64,000 bases of DNA from Candolleomyces eurysporus (Eukaryota; Basidiomycota; Agaricomycetes; Agaricales; Psathyrellaceae): the NCBI GenBank assembly GCA_027579435.1, contig JANBPK010000721.1:44077-108076 (forward strand), given 5' to 3'. Positions 34,812-48,323 of the stretch are shown here, one piece after another. The notes below the pieces were generated by a model that worked only from the letters and a program-made list of their open reading frames with translations, made no database searches and was not told where the DNA came from. Positions within the stretch are counted from its first letter, which is position 1. Each line of letters starts with the position of its first letter. The translations under genes and the position numbers were made by a program.

Positions 34812-37800
34812 TTACTTACCACAAGCACTCTTATGCACCTTCCAATCCGCCTTCTGACACTGCGCAGAACAATACTTGGCTCCTTTACACCTCGAACAAA
34901 CCAACAACTTCGGCTTCCCGGGCTGCCTGCATCTCTTACACGAATCCTCTTTGTCCACGATCTCCTTCTTAGAGTCATTGAGCATCCCCTTCAGCTCAGC
35001 AGCAGTATTACCCTGAATAGAAGTCGGGAATGGGAACCCAATAGCCGCTCGAGTAACAAACGGCCTAAAAGGCCTCCACTCTTCGACTTGATCGAATTGT
35101 CCAAGGTTTTTACCTCGGCCGCAGCTGCACAGAGGGTCCTCCCCCATCTTGAGACTCCGCGGGACGCGTCCTTCCGTCTTGTACTCGCACTTGTTGGGGC
35201 TATGCTTCCACGTTCGACATCGCTCGACAACGGTCGGTAGGAAAGCTTGCCACCACGGGACTTCATGCTCGGGTGTCTTGATATGAACCTGGCTTGCGTC
35301 ACTAGCGCTCGACGAGCTTTTTTGGAGATTCTGAAGCGCTTTCTGGAATGGCTTTTGAGATATAAGTGGGACGGTGAGAGGTAAGACGCAGGCATCAGCT
35401 ACGATGGTATGGCCCGTCAAGTCCACTCGGACGCAGCTGACGAAGATCATGGTGTAGACTCCTCCGTTCTCCGGGTCGGCGAGATTCATGAGTACCGGCT
35501 TGCCTTTGAGTTTCTCGAAGAAGTTGAGGAAAATGTGCACGACGCTTTCTTTCATGTCTAACAGCCCAGAAGGCTTTCCGAGGGTGTCGGCGGCTTTCTT
35601 TTCCTCGGACATTGAGAGAACGAAGTGGGGCTTGAGCCAGCTGGATAGATCGCTATTGATATTCGGGAACGGACTTCGGAATGCAGGGAGGTGGTCGAGT
35701 GCGAGGTAATGCATGCTCAGTTGGCGTGGGCCGTTTGGTGTCACGATGACAGGAAATGGATTGAGATCAACAGGAACCTTTGGTGTGTGGCTAACCCGTC
35801 CTTCAACCTGCAAGTACCCAATGAGCACATTGGCAAACGAAGGATAGAATCCTAAAACTCGTACCTCAACGTAAGACGATTTTCTAGCAATCCGAGTTAC
35901 CAATGAAGACCGGACCACTGGGTATGGAAAGTATATCGTCGTTTCAAAACCTTTGAACGAAACACGAACGGCGGTCACCGATACCGGTTTTACTTCAACC
36001 TGAGTCGCTTTATCGGAAAGGGTACTCTTCGCCTTGTCATCGGTAATAGGACACCGAATAGTCAAAGACGCAACCTGAGTCCCTTGGAACTTGAGCGACA
36101 CGGGTTGGCGAGATACTATCCCATGCATGAGAGGAGTCGGCCTTTGCATCAACTTGGACGAAAGGCCTGGGCTTCCATCTTGAGAGACCGTCTGCGAAGC
36201 AACCCTCGGCCGGTCTCTCAATAGGAAAGCCCTCTTCTTATCCTTCAGCGTAGTCGAATAAATCGACAGGTGCATACCCAGCTTGGACATAAAGGCCATC
36301 ACGGCAGACATCCCGAACATGTTGAGGCCGATTTTGATCTCGCCAGCGGGTCGTTGCACAAAGAGCCAGGCGGGGGCGAGGAAGTGCACGATGAGGTCGC
36401 TCTTACCTCGCCAGCCGTCTGGATCTTCGTCAATGACGACGCTCTTTGTGGTTGTAGGCGTCGTGTCGAGTTCCTCGATCGTTCCAAAGACAGGTTGGAA
36501 GGAGGTGAAGACGCTGTGGCCGTTGATCAATCTGACTTCGCATTGGAGGTTGGGCGTCTGTATTCTGTCCGAGTCGTCCAAGAGCCGCTGGATGTTGTCG
36601 CGGGGGACAACGAGGATGACACAAACAAGTTTAGGTATGTCCTCCCAGCCTTGGAAGCAGAAATCGCGCGGGGCGGATGCGAATGATTTGGGATCCGGGA
36701 CGATTTTGTACAGGCCTGCTTGCTCAAGCCCTCGACAAAAGTCTTGGTAGTTGTTCATACCGACAATGAGGGTGGTGTCGCGTTCGATCGAGTCCATGAT
36801 ACGGTTCATAACGGATTCCCAATCCCCGGTATATGTGTCCTTGACGAAGCTGAGGAGTTCGATGAAGGTATCGCGGATGAAATGTTTGACACTTTTGAGA
36901 GTGCGCGTTGAGGCACCTAGAACTTCATCCTCAAACATTTTGAGGAAGGTGGAAAATAGTGTATTTCCTAGCTCGGTGGCATCGCAGGTAAAGGTATATC
37001 CTTGACTCGGAGCTTCGGTCGCCGATACGCGCCAGCAGTTGAGCTCGAGGTTTTGAGAAGATTTATTTATGGCAGATAGCATCAGTTCCTGGGATATGGA
37101 CTGCGACGTGGTCTGGAATACTGTGCGTTCTGGTACCAGACCGAACAGCAACGAAAGGAGTGGAACCTCGACCCCAATCTTCTGCAAGACGGATACGTGA
37201 CGGTCACTTCCTTTCGACGCGAGAAGGGAATGAGTAAAGAGGACGGATGTTGTATCTCGCTTCAAAAGCGGGGCGGCGATGAGAAGGAGGTTGAGGAAAC
37301 CGAGGTGATCTGCGATGTTCGATGTTTCAATCACATTGAAGGCGAGAGGAGGGAGTGCAGACGAATCGGGAAGGTAGTCGACGACGAAAGATATCGTTGA
37401 TCCACCCCATGTGCTTGTGTATTCCGGAGTGTCGAGGTACCCTGTCTGGGCTATGTATCGAAGGGCTTTGCAGAGCGTCATCGCATTTCCTGCGAAGAAG
37501 CGAAGCTGAACCTTGGAATCGGCGGAGTTCATTTGGTTGTGGAAGCTGCGGCCCCAAGCGAAAAACTGCGACTTGATCGCTGAAATCATCGCNGCCATAT
37601 CCTGCGCTGGAGTGCCTNGAATATTTTGCATTGGAGCGAGGGTAGGGGCGAGATGGAAGCACAGGATAGGATCTGTGCCGTAATGGACATTGAATTTGTT
37701 ACCAGCGGANGAATAGAAGAGGGTTGGGTTGACNCAGGTTGCGCTACTGATCTCCGCAAGCTCGGTACCCGTAACGCCGTGCTTCCAGTAATGTTTGAAG

Positions 37801-38531
37801 TGGTCAGGGCCAAGAGTGTNCATCTGCANGGCCATGATACCTGCTGACCTCATGGCAGTCGTGACAGCGCCGTTGACTGACTTGGCCACCTTTTCCATCT
37901 CTTGGAGAACGCCTGCTTTCATTGCCGTAGGGCTCTGGTCTTTGAAAAGGTACAAGTTCCAGCGCCTGCGGACAGCGGCCAACGTATCCTTTGTGCAAAA
38001 CCTGATGGCAGCACCATATGAGCTGGANTNCCATTCTTCCAGGCTATTAGATAGCTGGAGCAACGTTTTGCAGTGAGAAATGATGAGATCGTAGGATGGC
38101 TTGTCNACGAAAATGTCGAAATATATTTTCCAAAGACACTGGATGGTTTCATCATCGCACTGGTCGAACAGNAGCGTGTAGATGAAGATGTTNCGGGCTC
38201 AAAAAGAAGTTAGTATATACCGGTGCCGGGCGTTGGGAGCCACTCACCTAGGACTGAGGGCTCGTTGTCACAGAAAGTGAAGTCAAGGGCCCTGTTGAAN
38301 GCTAGGTAGGTGAAGGAGCCTTAATTGCTTTCCGCACNGNCTTTGNATATTTNGCTTACGAGTCTTTGAATCAGAGTCGATAGTATACAGNGTGCTTCTT
38401 GGATCGCCACATCCNAGTACCAGAATGGCCCCATCCTCATCAGGGGGCAGATACTCAGCCAACGATATGGCTGGAGTATTTCCGATGGGATAAAAGTACA
38501 TCTGGGGTGACCAGATCACAGGGTGAGCCAT
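34812..38531 (-). CDS. DUF4470 + MYND zinc-finger protein, copy 2
   Basis: The intact paralogue of the gene at 30502. A single 1,083-codon exon (34812-38063) carries the central region and the C-terminal MYND finger, which reads CKRCRQPGKPKLLVCSRC and then KYCSAQCQKADWKVHKSAC. Two short 5' exons encode MAHPVIWSPQMYFYPIGNTP, ILVxGCGDPRS and the second half of DUF4470. N's near 37593-38195 do not break the main frame. Compared with copy 1 it has an extra segment of a few residues around 36900 (GASTRTLKSVK). It lies head to head with the Boi-like gene, 0.63 kb away. Confidence 0.82.
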
Positions 38532-39161
38532 NGCTGGTGGTGGTGGCNAGANGAAAGAAGCGTCGACCAATAGAGAAGTCGCCAAACAAAGAAAGGTTCC
38601 AGAGCTGTGTACTGCGGCGAGNCTAATCNTCCTGGTCCATGCATATCGGAAACCTGGCTGTATTCCCNAACGCTCTCGANAGTGTCCAGCGTCGTTATAC
38701 GTAGCTCTGTGATGTGGGTAGAAAATAAAATACAAGATCAGGCCATGGCTCCTGGTAANTGCACGTGGATCAGAATGGACACCACCCGCTNAGCGANCTT
38801 ACNCACCTTGCGTCTTACTTCNTGGGCCTCGCCTTCTCGTATCCTGCAATACCTCTCTGACGACATACACGACGAGAACGCCNTGTGAACANAGGAAAAA
38901 TANATCAAGCAGTATTCCCCGGNCAAANGGCATCAAATTCGTCCGTGATCATCACCTGCAACGAGTTCTGTTCGCAGGGTCCACTCTTCCATCTTCTTAC
39001 TCAGAAAGTGCCTGCTGCAGGCAGGTCGCCGCGACCCAACGTTGTACTCGAGTGCATATCCTTTCGTCTCTCGACCGGTCTGCACGCTGCGTTACCCGGG
39101 GCAGTGACCGCCAACCCATACTCGACACCGACCCCCAACTGCGTCAGTGAAGAAGTGCAGN
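38532..39161. other. Shared promoter region, MYND copy 2 and Boi-like gene
   Basis: No gene is supported. The genes on either side diverge from here. The first ~240 bases are duplicated upstream of MYND copy 1. Many N's are present. Confidence 0.45.
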
Positions 39162-42100
39162 ATGCCCGAATACGTCTACGCCCTCCATGACTTCCTCCCA
39201 GAACACGAGGATGAAGTCAGCTTCAGTGCGGGAGAGAGGATAGAAGTCATCGAGAAGGATGATCAGTTTGGCGACGGTTGGTGGCAAGTGAGTTAGGCTT
39301 TCCGTCTTCGAAGATAATAACGAGGGGCGTCAACGCCCAAATTCTACTGCCNTCGCTTCCCTACCCGTTCCTACGTCCTCTATGGGCTCATTCTCATGTT
39401 TCTGTATCGACAGGGACGCAACCTCGCTGGCAAAGTCGGCCTCTTCCCCCAGACCTACACGACACCCGCACCCCCAGTAACTCAAGATACCCAACCTTCG
39501 CTCTCTGGCGCCAATGGCGATTCGGCACCTGCGTCAAGACAAGCTCTTCAAACTCTCACAGAAGAGTCCGAAACCGAGTCCCCAATCCACTCCGCCATCG
39601 TTTCGCCGGTTCCAAAACCCCCACCAGCCACGTTCTTGAACGGCACCGACAGTGAACTGGAAACAGAGACAGAAATCCCCGAAGCCCAGGCTGCCGCTGG
39701 CGACGGCGAAATGATGAAGGCGACGCTAACTGATGTACAAAAAGCTATCGAACAGCTTGGGCGCAACCGCGTGGATGGCGATGGCGGCCGTAGCTTTAGT
39801 TTTGCCAGCACCCGCGATGGCGGAACAGAAAGCGAAACCGACTTCGACCTCAGTGATATCGACAACCAGGACGACGTTGGTGCCCAAGGCGAAGACTGGC
39901 ATAAGGGGGCTCGGAGGAAATTGGCGGAGAAAGCGAGGAAGGCCGTGGAAGAGGCGCAAAGATTGGAAGCCATGATGGCGAATGGTAGTGGCGAACGCCG
40001 CTCAACAGCTCCTCCGATCGATGTCGAGCTCAGCGATGAGAGCGAGGACGAAGGCGACCACCCTGGGCCTGATAAAACCGACTTCACCACTACATCATTC
40101 TCGCGAACTCACCCTCACATCCCAGAAGAAGATGAAGAGGAGGGAATGCCATCTCTAGCCAACTTCGAGAACAAGAAACAACTCTCAGAGCATCAGCAAG
40201 AAGCTTCTGCCACCACCACAAGTACTATCACGCCACAACTTGCCCCAGAACAGCTCTCATCTCCCGATGTTCAAGAGACAGTAACCGCCAGACAGGAAGA
40301 TATTGAATTACCCACCGCAACGCGGGAAACGTTCTCAGAGGGTCATGCTCCAGCTCCTGTACCGCCAGCGCCGGTTTCCGCCGTTTCTGGAACACTGGAT
40401 ACCTTTGCTAACGGAGGACCGGTCTTCTCTCCACCGCCCCTTGCTCAGAGCGTCTCTTTGGTGGAGAAGAGTCACCCTTCCGTTCCACCAATCGATACCA
40501 AACGAAACAGCGCCCCGACTCCCTCTACCCAACCTCTCAGTGGCCTTCCTTCGCCAACTATTTCAAGCCATGCATCTGGGTATGGACTTGCCACCGCTTT
40601 CCAAGGTACTTCCGTCTCATCGGCTGCCCACAGTTTCTCTACCAACCCGACGTCTGCCGCTCCTACCCAAAGTACCGTTGAAGAAAAGAAAGACAAGAAG
40701 CATCCGAATGATTGGTCGGTTGAGGAAGTCATTGAATGGTTGAGGAGTAGAGGGTTCGACCAAGACGTTTGCGATAAATTCACTGGTACGCTCTTCTACT
40801 CCATTACTCATTGCTCATTGCTTAATACTGTGCCACAGAACAAGAGATTACGGGAGATGTCCTCCTTGAACTCGACGTCAACGTCCTCAAGACTGAAATT
40901 GGCATCCTGGCGTTTGGAAAACGTATGCGTATCGCAAATGCTATTTCAGAGCTCCGTCGACCTCCTTCCGTCTCTTCTTTCGAGCCTCATCATGAAGTGC
41001 ATACCCCTTCGTCTATGATTCATCAACCGATGGTCCATTCCCGGACTCAAAGTGTATCTCAATCTCATCACTCGTTCCCCGGAACGCCATTGTATAGCCA
41101 CTCGCAGAGTGTGCATAGCTCCTTGGGAAGCCCTGTTACGTATCACCCTCCAACCAATGGGCAGTTGCCTCCTACCGCCGAAGGTCAAACAAATGGAAAT
41201 ACGATTGCAGCGGCCATCGCTACTTCAGCCGGAGTTGGGCTTGGCATAGGTGTCGCTGAAAGCAATTCTAGAATCCCGGTATGTCTAGTTTTGACATTGC
41301 ATATACCTTAAGATACTGATATCGCCCTGGTAGAAGGGCCGCCCTTCCCAACTCATGCTGTCTCCCAGCGATGGTGCCCTCAAAGACAAAGTCATCGTCG
41401 AGGCGCCTCAGATACAGACTCCTGACGAGGATCGCGCTCACATGAGCGAGGTACGTTATCTATGCGACCTCTCTGTTCCATCAGTGGTACTGACTTCTCG
41501 TTATTTAGGGTGAGGTTATCGCTTCGTCTACAAGCGTGCGCCGCCGCCTCTTTGGTCGCTCCCATGATTCCTCTCTTTCTGTTGGCGGTAGTTCTCATCG
41601 TCATTCGAGAGATGGAGCTTCTTTGGCTGCCTTTTCTACAGCTACCAAAGACAAGGACTCAACCGAGAAGGACAAGGAGAAAGAATCTTCTTCACCGAAC
41701 ACTGTTGGCACCAGGCACAGGTCGAAGCGCAGTATGGACGGCAAGAGTTCTGACCACCGCCTCAGTATCTTTGGATCTACGTTTGGTGGATCGCTGAGTA
41801 AAGGGCGTAAACCACCACCAAGGTCCGTGCCTCGAGCTCTATCGAAAACATAGCTTTTACTGAACAATTTTGATAGTGAGGATAGCGTGTCTGACTCCAA
41901 ATCATCTATGTTCAGTCGACTGGGTGGAAGTAGCGTCCGCAAGACGTCATCTCAGCGACCGTCCACACCAGGAGCTTCGCCTAAAACCAGCGCTGAGGCG
42001 AAAGAGAAGGGTCGTAGTGCTTCATCTAGTGCTGCTTTTGCCCGACCGCCGGATCCTATCGACGAGAAGCCAGTGATGGTGGAGAAACCCGTGTCCGAAC

Positions 42101-43462
42101 GTGCTACCCTTAGGAAGAGGGCGAGCTCGGGACCAACTGCCGCGCTTAATGCTCCTGCCCCCGAGCCGACAGGCGAGATCCAGCCTGGGCAGAGTATCTT
42201 GGAACAAGTTGGGGAGCCGGATCATATTGGGTGGATGCGCAAGAAGGCTGTTCGGTATAATACCTGGNAAAACGCGGTACTTCGTTCTTAAGGGTGAACA
42301 TCTCTATATCTTGCGGAGCAATAACAGATCGGTGGGTTTTCTTCGCTAGTGACTAGGATAAATCGATTTAGAAACTGACGTCGATTCTTTTACTAGGAAA
42401 CGCGACTCAAGGGGTACATCAACATTCATGGTTACAGGGTTACGGTGGACGAGAGCTTGGATCCCGGCAAATATTGTTTCCGGATTGACCATGATCAGGA
42501 CAAGACCCACTACTTCAGCTCAGATGAGAAGCCTGTGATTCGTGAATGGATGAAGGCCATTATGAAAGCGACTATTGGAAGGGACTATACCAGTGCGTTA
42601 TACTTTCCATCTATGCTCGCTTTCTCTTTCCTTACCTTTTCAACAGAACCTGTCGTGTCCTCTTGCAACATTCCAACCATCCCACTGGTCGTCGCCCAGG
42701 CCATGAACCCGGCACCACGCCCTCCATCCCCTGGTGCCCGCGCTGCGACGCAGAAGGCACTCCGAAGAGAAAATCCTAATCAACTTTCGAGTCGTGATGC
42801 TCGGATCTTGATGGGCTTGCCTGGAAGCGCGGGTGGCGGTGGTGACGAGCGTAAGGGTGTGCAGACGTTCTTTGCTGATGAGGCTCCCATCGAAACCCCT
42901 TCGGCGGTTACTACTCCTAAAGCTGCAACTACCCCCGCTCCTCCCAGGCCGTCGAGAGAGATGAGGAGGATGAACTCCACTCGATCCACTGTATGTTTTT
43001 AATGGTATTGATATTCCGGCATGCGCTGACATATATCTCTCTGCTTAGATCAACTCTGCGGCTGAGGAATCGCTGATCGATTGGGCCAACTCGCATCTCC
43101 CTGAATCTTTGCAAGTCCGAGATAGCTTTGGTCCATTGTTCAATGGGTTGGCGTTGCTGCGGATTGCAGAGTCCGTCAAGGGGAAACCTGCGTCACCCCC
43201 CGTGCCGGATTCAGCTTTCCCCACAGACCCAGCAGACGACAAGTTGGACGGTCTGTTCAGGTTGTTCGATTTCTTGTTGGACAACGACGTCAAGATGGGA
43301 AGCGTCAGTATCAATGATATCCGACAAGGAAAGCGCGACAAGATTTTGCAAATGACCAAGGCGCTGAAGGCTTGGGAGGATAAGCGAAGAGCTCTTGCCA
43401 TGTCCATGGGCAGCTCTGTTCAGGCTGGCTCGTTTATGGCTCCTGTTACGTATGGTTTCTGA
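39162..43462 (+). CDS. Boi1/Boi2-like polarity protein (SH3-SAM-PH)
   Basis: A multi-exon gene for a protein of roughly 1,150 residues. The N-terminal SH3 domain reads YVYALHDFLPEHEDEVSFSA and then GDGWWQ | GRNLAGKVGLFPQTY across the first intron (39288-39413). A long acidic, Ser/Pro-rich region follows. The SAM domain (about 40705-40960) has WSVEEVIEWLRSRGFDQDV, then EITGDVLLELDVNVLKTE. The PH domain (about 42215-42590) has HIGWMRKKAVRYNTW, RYFVLKGEHLYILRS and the terminal IREWMKAI. A C-terminal region (43048-43462) resembles a calponin-homology domain. Yeast Boi proteins bind Bem1/Cdc42, lipids and the exocyst during polarised growth. The N at 42269 lies in the PH domain; dropping it gives the canonical W-K-x-R-Y-F. 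The start is the ATG opening the SH3 domain. Confidence 0.85.
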
Positions 43463-44011
43463 TTCTGACGATTCTATGGTTCTTTCTTTCTTTCTTCTCT
43501 ATATCCCTGCATCGCTCTTCAGTCAACAATATACCACAATCGTTTATTTCCTATGATTCCCTTTTCCTTGGTTATGTGCCTAACACTTTTGACATTCTTT
43601 TCCTGGTCCATTTGTATGTACTTTATTCCTCTTTCTCCTTTATTTCTCTCGGTCCTTCCTTCGCCACGAACGATCTTACGAACCATGTCCACATCCACGT
43701 TCCTTGATTCGGATTTTCCTGCCTTGACTACTCATCGATACCTTTCCTCGAATTACTTAGCCTTGGCTCTTGGTCTTGTTTAGACGTACTCAATATGTGT
43801 GGTAAAGAAGAGCCTCATTAATTCCACTTCATACTTCCTCTTGATGTCATATCAACCGACTGCGCCTTCTGTTGGAGTTTTGAAAAGGCTATTTTCCCAA
43901 TCGGTGGTCTGGACGAAGCCTGGACGGAGATGCCCGATCTGAGCTTGAAGCTAGTGGTAGATAAGAGGGCCAAACTGCTGCGGGTCCATCTGCCCCTCTT
44001 GAACTTCAACC
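43463..44011. other. Intergenic, Boi-like 3' UTR to Arb1-like gene
   Basis: Pyrimidine-rich 3' UTR of the Boi-like gene and the upstream region of the next gene. No other gene is seen. Confidence 0.45.
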
Positions 44012-46240
44012 ATGACATCGATCTCGACTGCTACAGATACTGGAGTCATGGTTGACGTTCAACCGCAGTCCACCCCCTCTGAGGCAACTGCTGCCGCTAC
44101 TACGAACGTTAACAACAACAATGTCACCGTCACCGACGATAAACCCACTGTCACGGAACATCGCTTGACTTTTCCTGGGGACTTCCCAAAGGTACCTGCG
44201 GGAGTCACCATCATATCGTTTAGCGCCTTCAAAGAGCGCGGGATCTGTATCGATCCACGTCCCGACGATCCAGATGCCTTGGAAGTTGATACGCTGGGTA
44301 TACCCACAGTCACGATGAATGCAAAGGGCCACAAGACGAACTTCTGTAAGACGAACACGAAGAGGAAGAAGATGAAGCAAGAGGTGAAGCAGAAGTACCT
44401 GGACCGTGGGTTGGCCGTGCCCTGGTGGGTGACCTGGGAGGAGAGCGAGAGTGTGAGGCTCGCAGCACCGACTAATGCGTGAGTTGCTCTTCTTGATTGA
44501 TTGAGATATCTTTCACTGTCCGCCTCTGCGGTCATCATGTACATGTGTTGACGATAGTTTCTGGCTTTTAGGAGCGACTCAAAGCTGTCCAAATTCTTAG
44601 CTGCGGCGATTGACTTTAAGAACGGAAGGAAATGGCCGCCGTTGGTCAACAGCCAGATCGATCCTTCGCGTCTCTGGACCCTGGTACGTATCTTTAATTT
44701 ACTCAAGACAGTGAACTGATTACTTGGCTGTAGATGGAAGTGTTTCTCGGGGTCGTAGGCCACAAGACGCGTCCGGAAGGCGCATCCAAGAAGAGAGTCT
44801 TTTACGATCCGGCGCCTAATGATGAAGGCTACGATGACGACGACGACGACGTAGATGTTGACATGGACGACGATGAAGAATTCGCTACAGCAGCGACCGT
44901 GGACGGGAAGGACAAGAAAGCAGTGCAGTTCCTCAAAGATCCTGAAAGGATGGTCAAGATTTTCCTGTCGTCATACGTTCGAGCTAAAGGTATTATCTGG
45001 TACGTGATTCCTGGCATCATAACCTTGTACGTATGGGTATTGACCGATATCTAGGTCGAAGATCAACTTGGAACAGACTCCTCGTCTCTGGGCCTTCTTC
45101 CTGGAGTTCTTACTTCGGAGCCGCGTTCTTCCTCGCTCCGAGGCTGAATTGCGCGCTGCCTTGGCCGTTGCCAAGCAGGCGCTCATTGAGCTGCCGCTGA
45201 CCAGTGTCTTATCCGCCGATCTTCCAGACAAATTCAGCAAGGGTTGTCGGGAGTGTTGGGGTGAGAAGACCGAAGTCTTTCGCACTCTGGACGTTGACGA
45301 AGAGTGGCTTGCTTCACTCAGAGGTGATCAGGGTGATCAGAAACCCGCCGATGGTGAATCGAAGGATGCAGGCGAGCAGACTGAAGGCACCGTTCCAGTC
45401 ATTCCCGAACCCGACCAGGCAGAGCCGGGGGCGGAGGCGGAGGCCGCTAGTGCGGCTCCAGCGCAACTAGATGTAGTCCCCGAAGAAGCGCAAGGAAATC
45501 AGGAAGAGAAGGCCAGTGGATGGGGAGCAGTATGGGATTCCACTGCAGACGAAGGCTGGGGAGCAGTCGATGAAGATAACGATTGGGCGATGAACACTGA
45601 AAAACCGGAAGACGAAGTCGAGGAAAATCCTTGGGTGACTGCTCGAGAAGACCTGTCCCTTGAGCATCTTTTGGGCCCATCCCTTGTCGAGCTCCCGACC
45701 ACTCATACTACTGGAGTCGTCGAGCAGTCTCTGAGGAAGATCACGGAACTCATTCCCATCCCCACCAACCTTCCTCCAAAGTCGGCGGAGGAAGCCGGTG
45801 CAGTTGACGCGGCTGCCATCGAGCTCGAGCTGGAGAGGACGTTCCCAAAGGTCGTCTTGAGCCCCTGGTTGAATTGGGATGGCGGAGAAATGCCCGCTTA
45901 CAGCGATCCCAGAATCCTCGATACCTCTCAAGGCAACGTCGCCAACCCTCCTTATACGACTAGGACGGCGGATGACCCACCAGCGACTCCAGGGGTGCAT
46001 GATCCAGGCAACGACCCTGTCACCGTTCTGGTCCACCCGGACGTTTTCGAGAAACTTGTCAAAGGCATCTGCATCGCGGGGACTTGGGTACAGATGGTAC
46101 GAAAGCCGGTCGAACCGTCGGACGCTGCTCCTGCGGCGAAGAAGAAGAAGAAGGGTAAGAAGAAGGCACCGGCTAATTTCTGGTATGTGGACGAAGTCGC
46201 GGCAGTGCTTCCTAGCTACTGGACCGCTGCGAAGGCTTGA
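44012..46240 (+). CDS. Arb1-like subunit of the Argonaute siRNA chaperone complex
   Basis: Four exons encode about 690 residues. The N-terminus is Thr/Asn-rich, followed by a basic KTNTKRKKMKQEVKQKYLDR segment. An acidic tract of Asp runs (about 44830-44880) precedes the core: FLKDPERMVKIFLSSYVRAK, GIIWSKINLEQTPRLWAFFL and EFLLRSRVLPRSEAELRAAL. This order matches the Arb1 family, which with Arb2 and Argonaute forms the ARC complex that holds duplex siRNA before heterochromatin assembly in fission yeast. A long Glu/Ala-rich segment with WG/GW motifs (about 45510-45600: GWGAVWD, GWGAVDE, NDWAM) follows; such motifs can dock Argonaute. The C-terminus contains a Lys run and FWYVDEVAAVLPSYW. Introns at about 44479-44570, 44683-44733 and 45000-45054 splice in frame. 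The family call rests on remembered motifs only. Confidence 0.6.
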
Positions 46241-46401
46241 AGGATTGGTAAACTTTTCGAGAATTCGATTGAGAATCGTCACGGAGAAATTGAAATATTT
46301 TGTACATTGTATTTGACCTGCTGTTGCGCTGTCGATTGAAACTTGTGTATGTACTAGGCCTTGCAATACACCTGAATGCGTGTTTGTTGTTGAATGTGTA
46401 T

Positions 46402-48222
46402 CTAAGCAGGTGTGATGGGGAACCAGCGATTGAATATGTTCTCGGGGTCATACGTCTTCTTAATCTGCTGGAGCTTGGGATAATTGGAGGCAAAGGCGGC
46501 TTCCGCCTTCTGAGCTAGGTGATCTCCGCTCGGATGGCCAACCTTCGAGTCTGGCATGTCAAGGTCTATGTGGACATATCAACGAATGAGAAAGCCGCAA
46601 TAGAAGTAATATCCTGGAATTTACCATGGCCGTAGTTGGTGTATCCAAGTTCCTCAGCGCCCTCCCCTCGCATGACAATGTCGATGAGTTGCTTGGCTAC
46701 ATCCCTTGCCCCGTTGGTCCTTTCAAGAGAGCCTTCCCAGCTGACTGAGGTCAAGATGTTCGACCCAAATTGCCGACGGAAGGCTGTTGAAGGAATTGGT
46801 ACGGCGTTGACCTTATCAAGAGGCAAGTATTCATAAATCAAAGCGGAACGGAATACTCCCTCCGCAGCTATCTTTGCAGATCTATCGAGCGCTTCCAAGA
46901 TAGACCTGTGGTCTGGAGAGCTTTGGATAACACCCTTTAGGTAATAGCCTTTGCCATGCTCTGAGAACGCATTCTGGATAAAATAGCGTCAGAGATACAA
47001 TGAAGGTGAGTGAAGTTGACGTTAGCATACCTGCATACTGTTGAGCTGCTCGTACGGTATTTCCTTCGCCATGTCCATGACAGGCCCTATTTCATAAAAA
47101 TCAGTACTGATTGAGGAGGCAGCGCGTCGCCCAGATATCAACTCACCAATGTCGAAGAACGCTTTGTAGTTAGCTCGTCCTTCTTCTTCGGATCCATTGT
47201 AGAAAAACATGATCATCACAATCGGGCGGCCTGGTCAGAAATTGTAAGTATTTCGGTACTGGTGAAGACAAGTTCATCCGTCACACTCACCATCAGGTCC
47301 AGCTGTAGCAATCTGTATCATCCCTTCATCTGCTTTCACATTGTTCCACCACTGTTTGGTTGCTTCGACCAGTTTTTCCACCTTGTCTGGAGTGAAGATG
47401 GCAGGTCCAGCAAAGACGGTCTTCCTCTGTGGGTGCAACCGATATACGAACTCTGTCACGACACCGAAGTTGCCGCCTCCGCCTCGCACGGCCCAGAAGA
47501 GGTCGGTATTCTCGGTTTCGTTGACGGTCAAGACGGAACCGTCTGCTGTGACAATGGTGACCTGGACCAATTAGTTGAGATTGAGGATCGGATATGACGG
47601 ATGAAATTATCACCCTACCTGAACAAGGTTATCGATGGTTAGACCATAGCGCCCGGTGAGCCAGCCGTATCCACCACCCAGGGTAAGTCTGGCCAAGTAG
47701 GTGTTAATGAGGGCATTATAGAACCGGAAACAGACAGAAACTCACCCTCCAACACCGGTCTATATATAACAAAGATAAGGTTAGCTAAAAGCTCCCAATC
47801 AGGCAGATAGAAGGAAGAATACAGACGTGGTTAACAGTTCCACCGACGGTGGCAAGGCCATACTTGATGGCCTCCGCATCTACGTCTCGCCAGAGGGCAC
47901 CACCTCCTACGTAGCCCAACTTTTGTTCAGCGTCTACGCGAACATTGTTCAAATGACGACTGAGATCGATGACGAGCCCTCCTTCAGCAGAAGAGGCACC
48001 ACCAGCGTTGTGTCCTCCACCACGAACTGCGATGGGGAGCTGGTTCTCCTTCGCGAATGCGATGGAATGCACGACATCCTCTGCGTTCTTGACGAAGACC
48101 ACGACACGAGCTTTACGCTCAGCGTTCTTAGCCCATCGTGCAATAGCAGCGTCGTAGCCTGGGTCTTCCGGGGTCACAACTTCTCCTTTGACGGAGCGAG
48201 CAAGAGAGGTAAAGTCTGCCAT
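46402..48222 (-). CDS. FAD-linked (berberine bridge type) oxidase, copy 1
   Basis: About 480 residues in seven or eight exons. The FAD-binding PCMH fold shows [37 protein letters not shown] (His for the 8-alpha-histidyl FAD link), then [19 protein letters not shown] and [19 protein letters not shown]. The C-terminal BBE segment is [20 protein letters not shown]. Bicovalent family members have a Cys before the GVGG motif; here that position reads TVNHTGVGG, so only one covalent link is expected. No signal peptide is seen, so a cytosolic sugar, alcohol or secondary-metabolite oxidase is possible; the substrate is unknown. The start is the ATG of MADFTS, conserved in copy 2; the in-frame TTG upstream is not used. 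Confidence 0.83.
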
Positions 48223-48314
48223 GTCGATGAAGAGTTTAGAGAGACTGCTGGTCAAATTTCAGGTTTGTGGGCTGGCCAAGTTGGTGAAGGGCATTAGCAT
48301 TCTGGTCCTTTACT

Positions 48315-48323
48315 TATATATAT
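48315..48323 (-). promoter_or_regulatory. TATA box of FAD oxidase copy 1
   Basis: TATATATAT lies about 95 bases upstream of the ATG at 48222 on the minus strand. The duplicate gene has TATATA in the same place. Confidence 0.5.

Larger units (their letters stand above)
30233..38770. repeat. Tandem duplication of the DUF4470-MYND gene
   Basis: The left unit is about 30233-34480 plus the Boi fragment to 34557, and the right unit is about 34558-38770. The Boi fragment shows that the original duplicated unit reached into the Boi gene (to about 41305) and that about 2.4 kb was later lost from the left copy. Confidence 0.82.

Noticed and set aside
47827..48297. Plus-strand 156-codon frame, repeated at 51078-51548
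   Set aside because: It is antisense to the FAD oxidase and is conserved only because the gene is duplicated.
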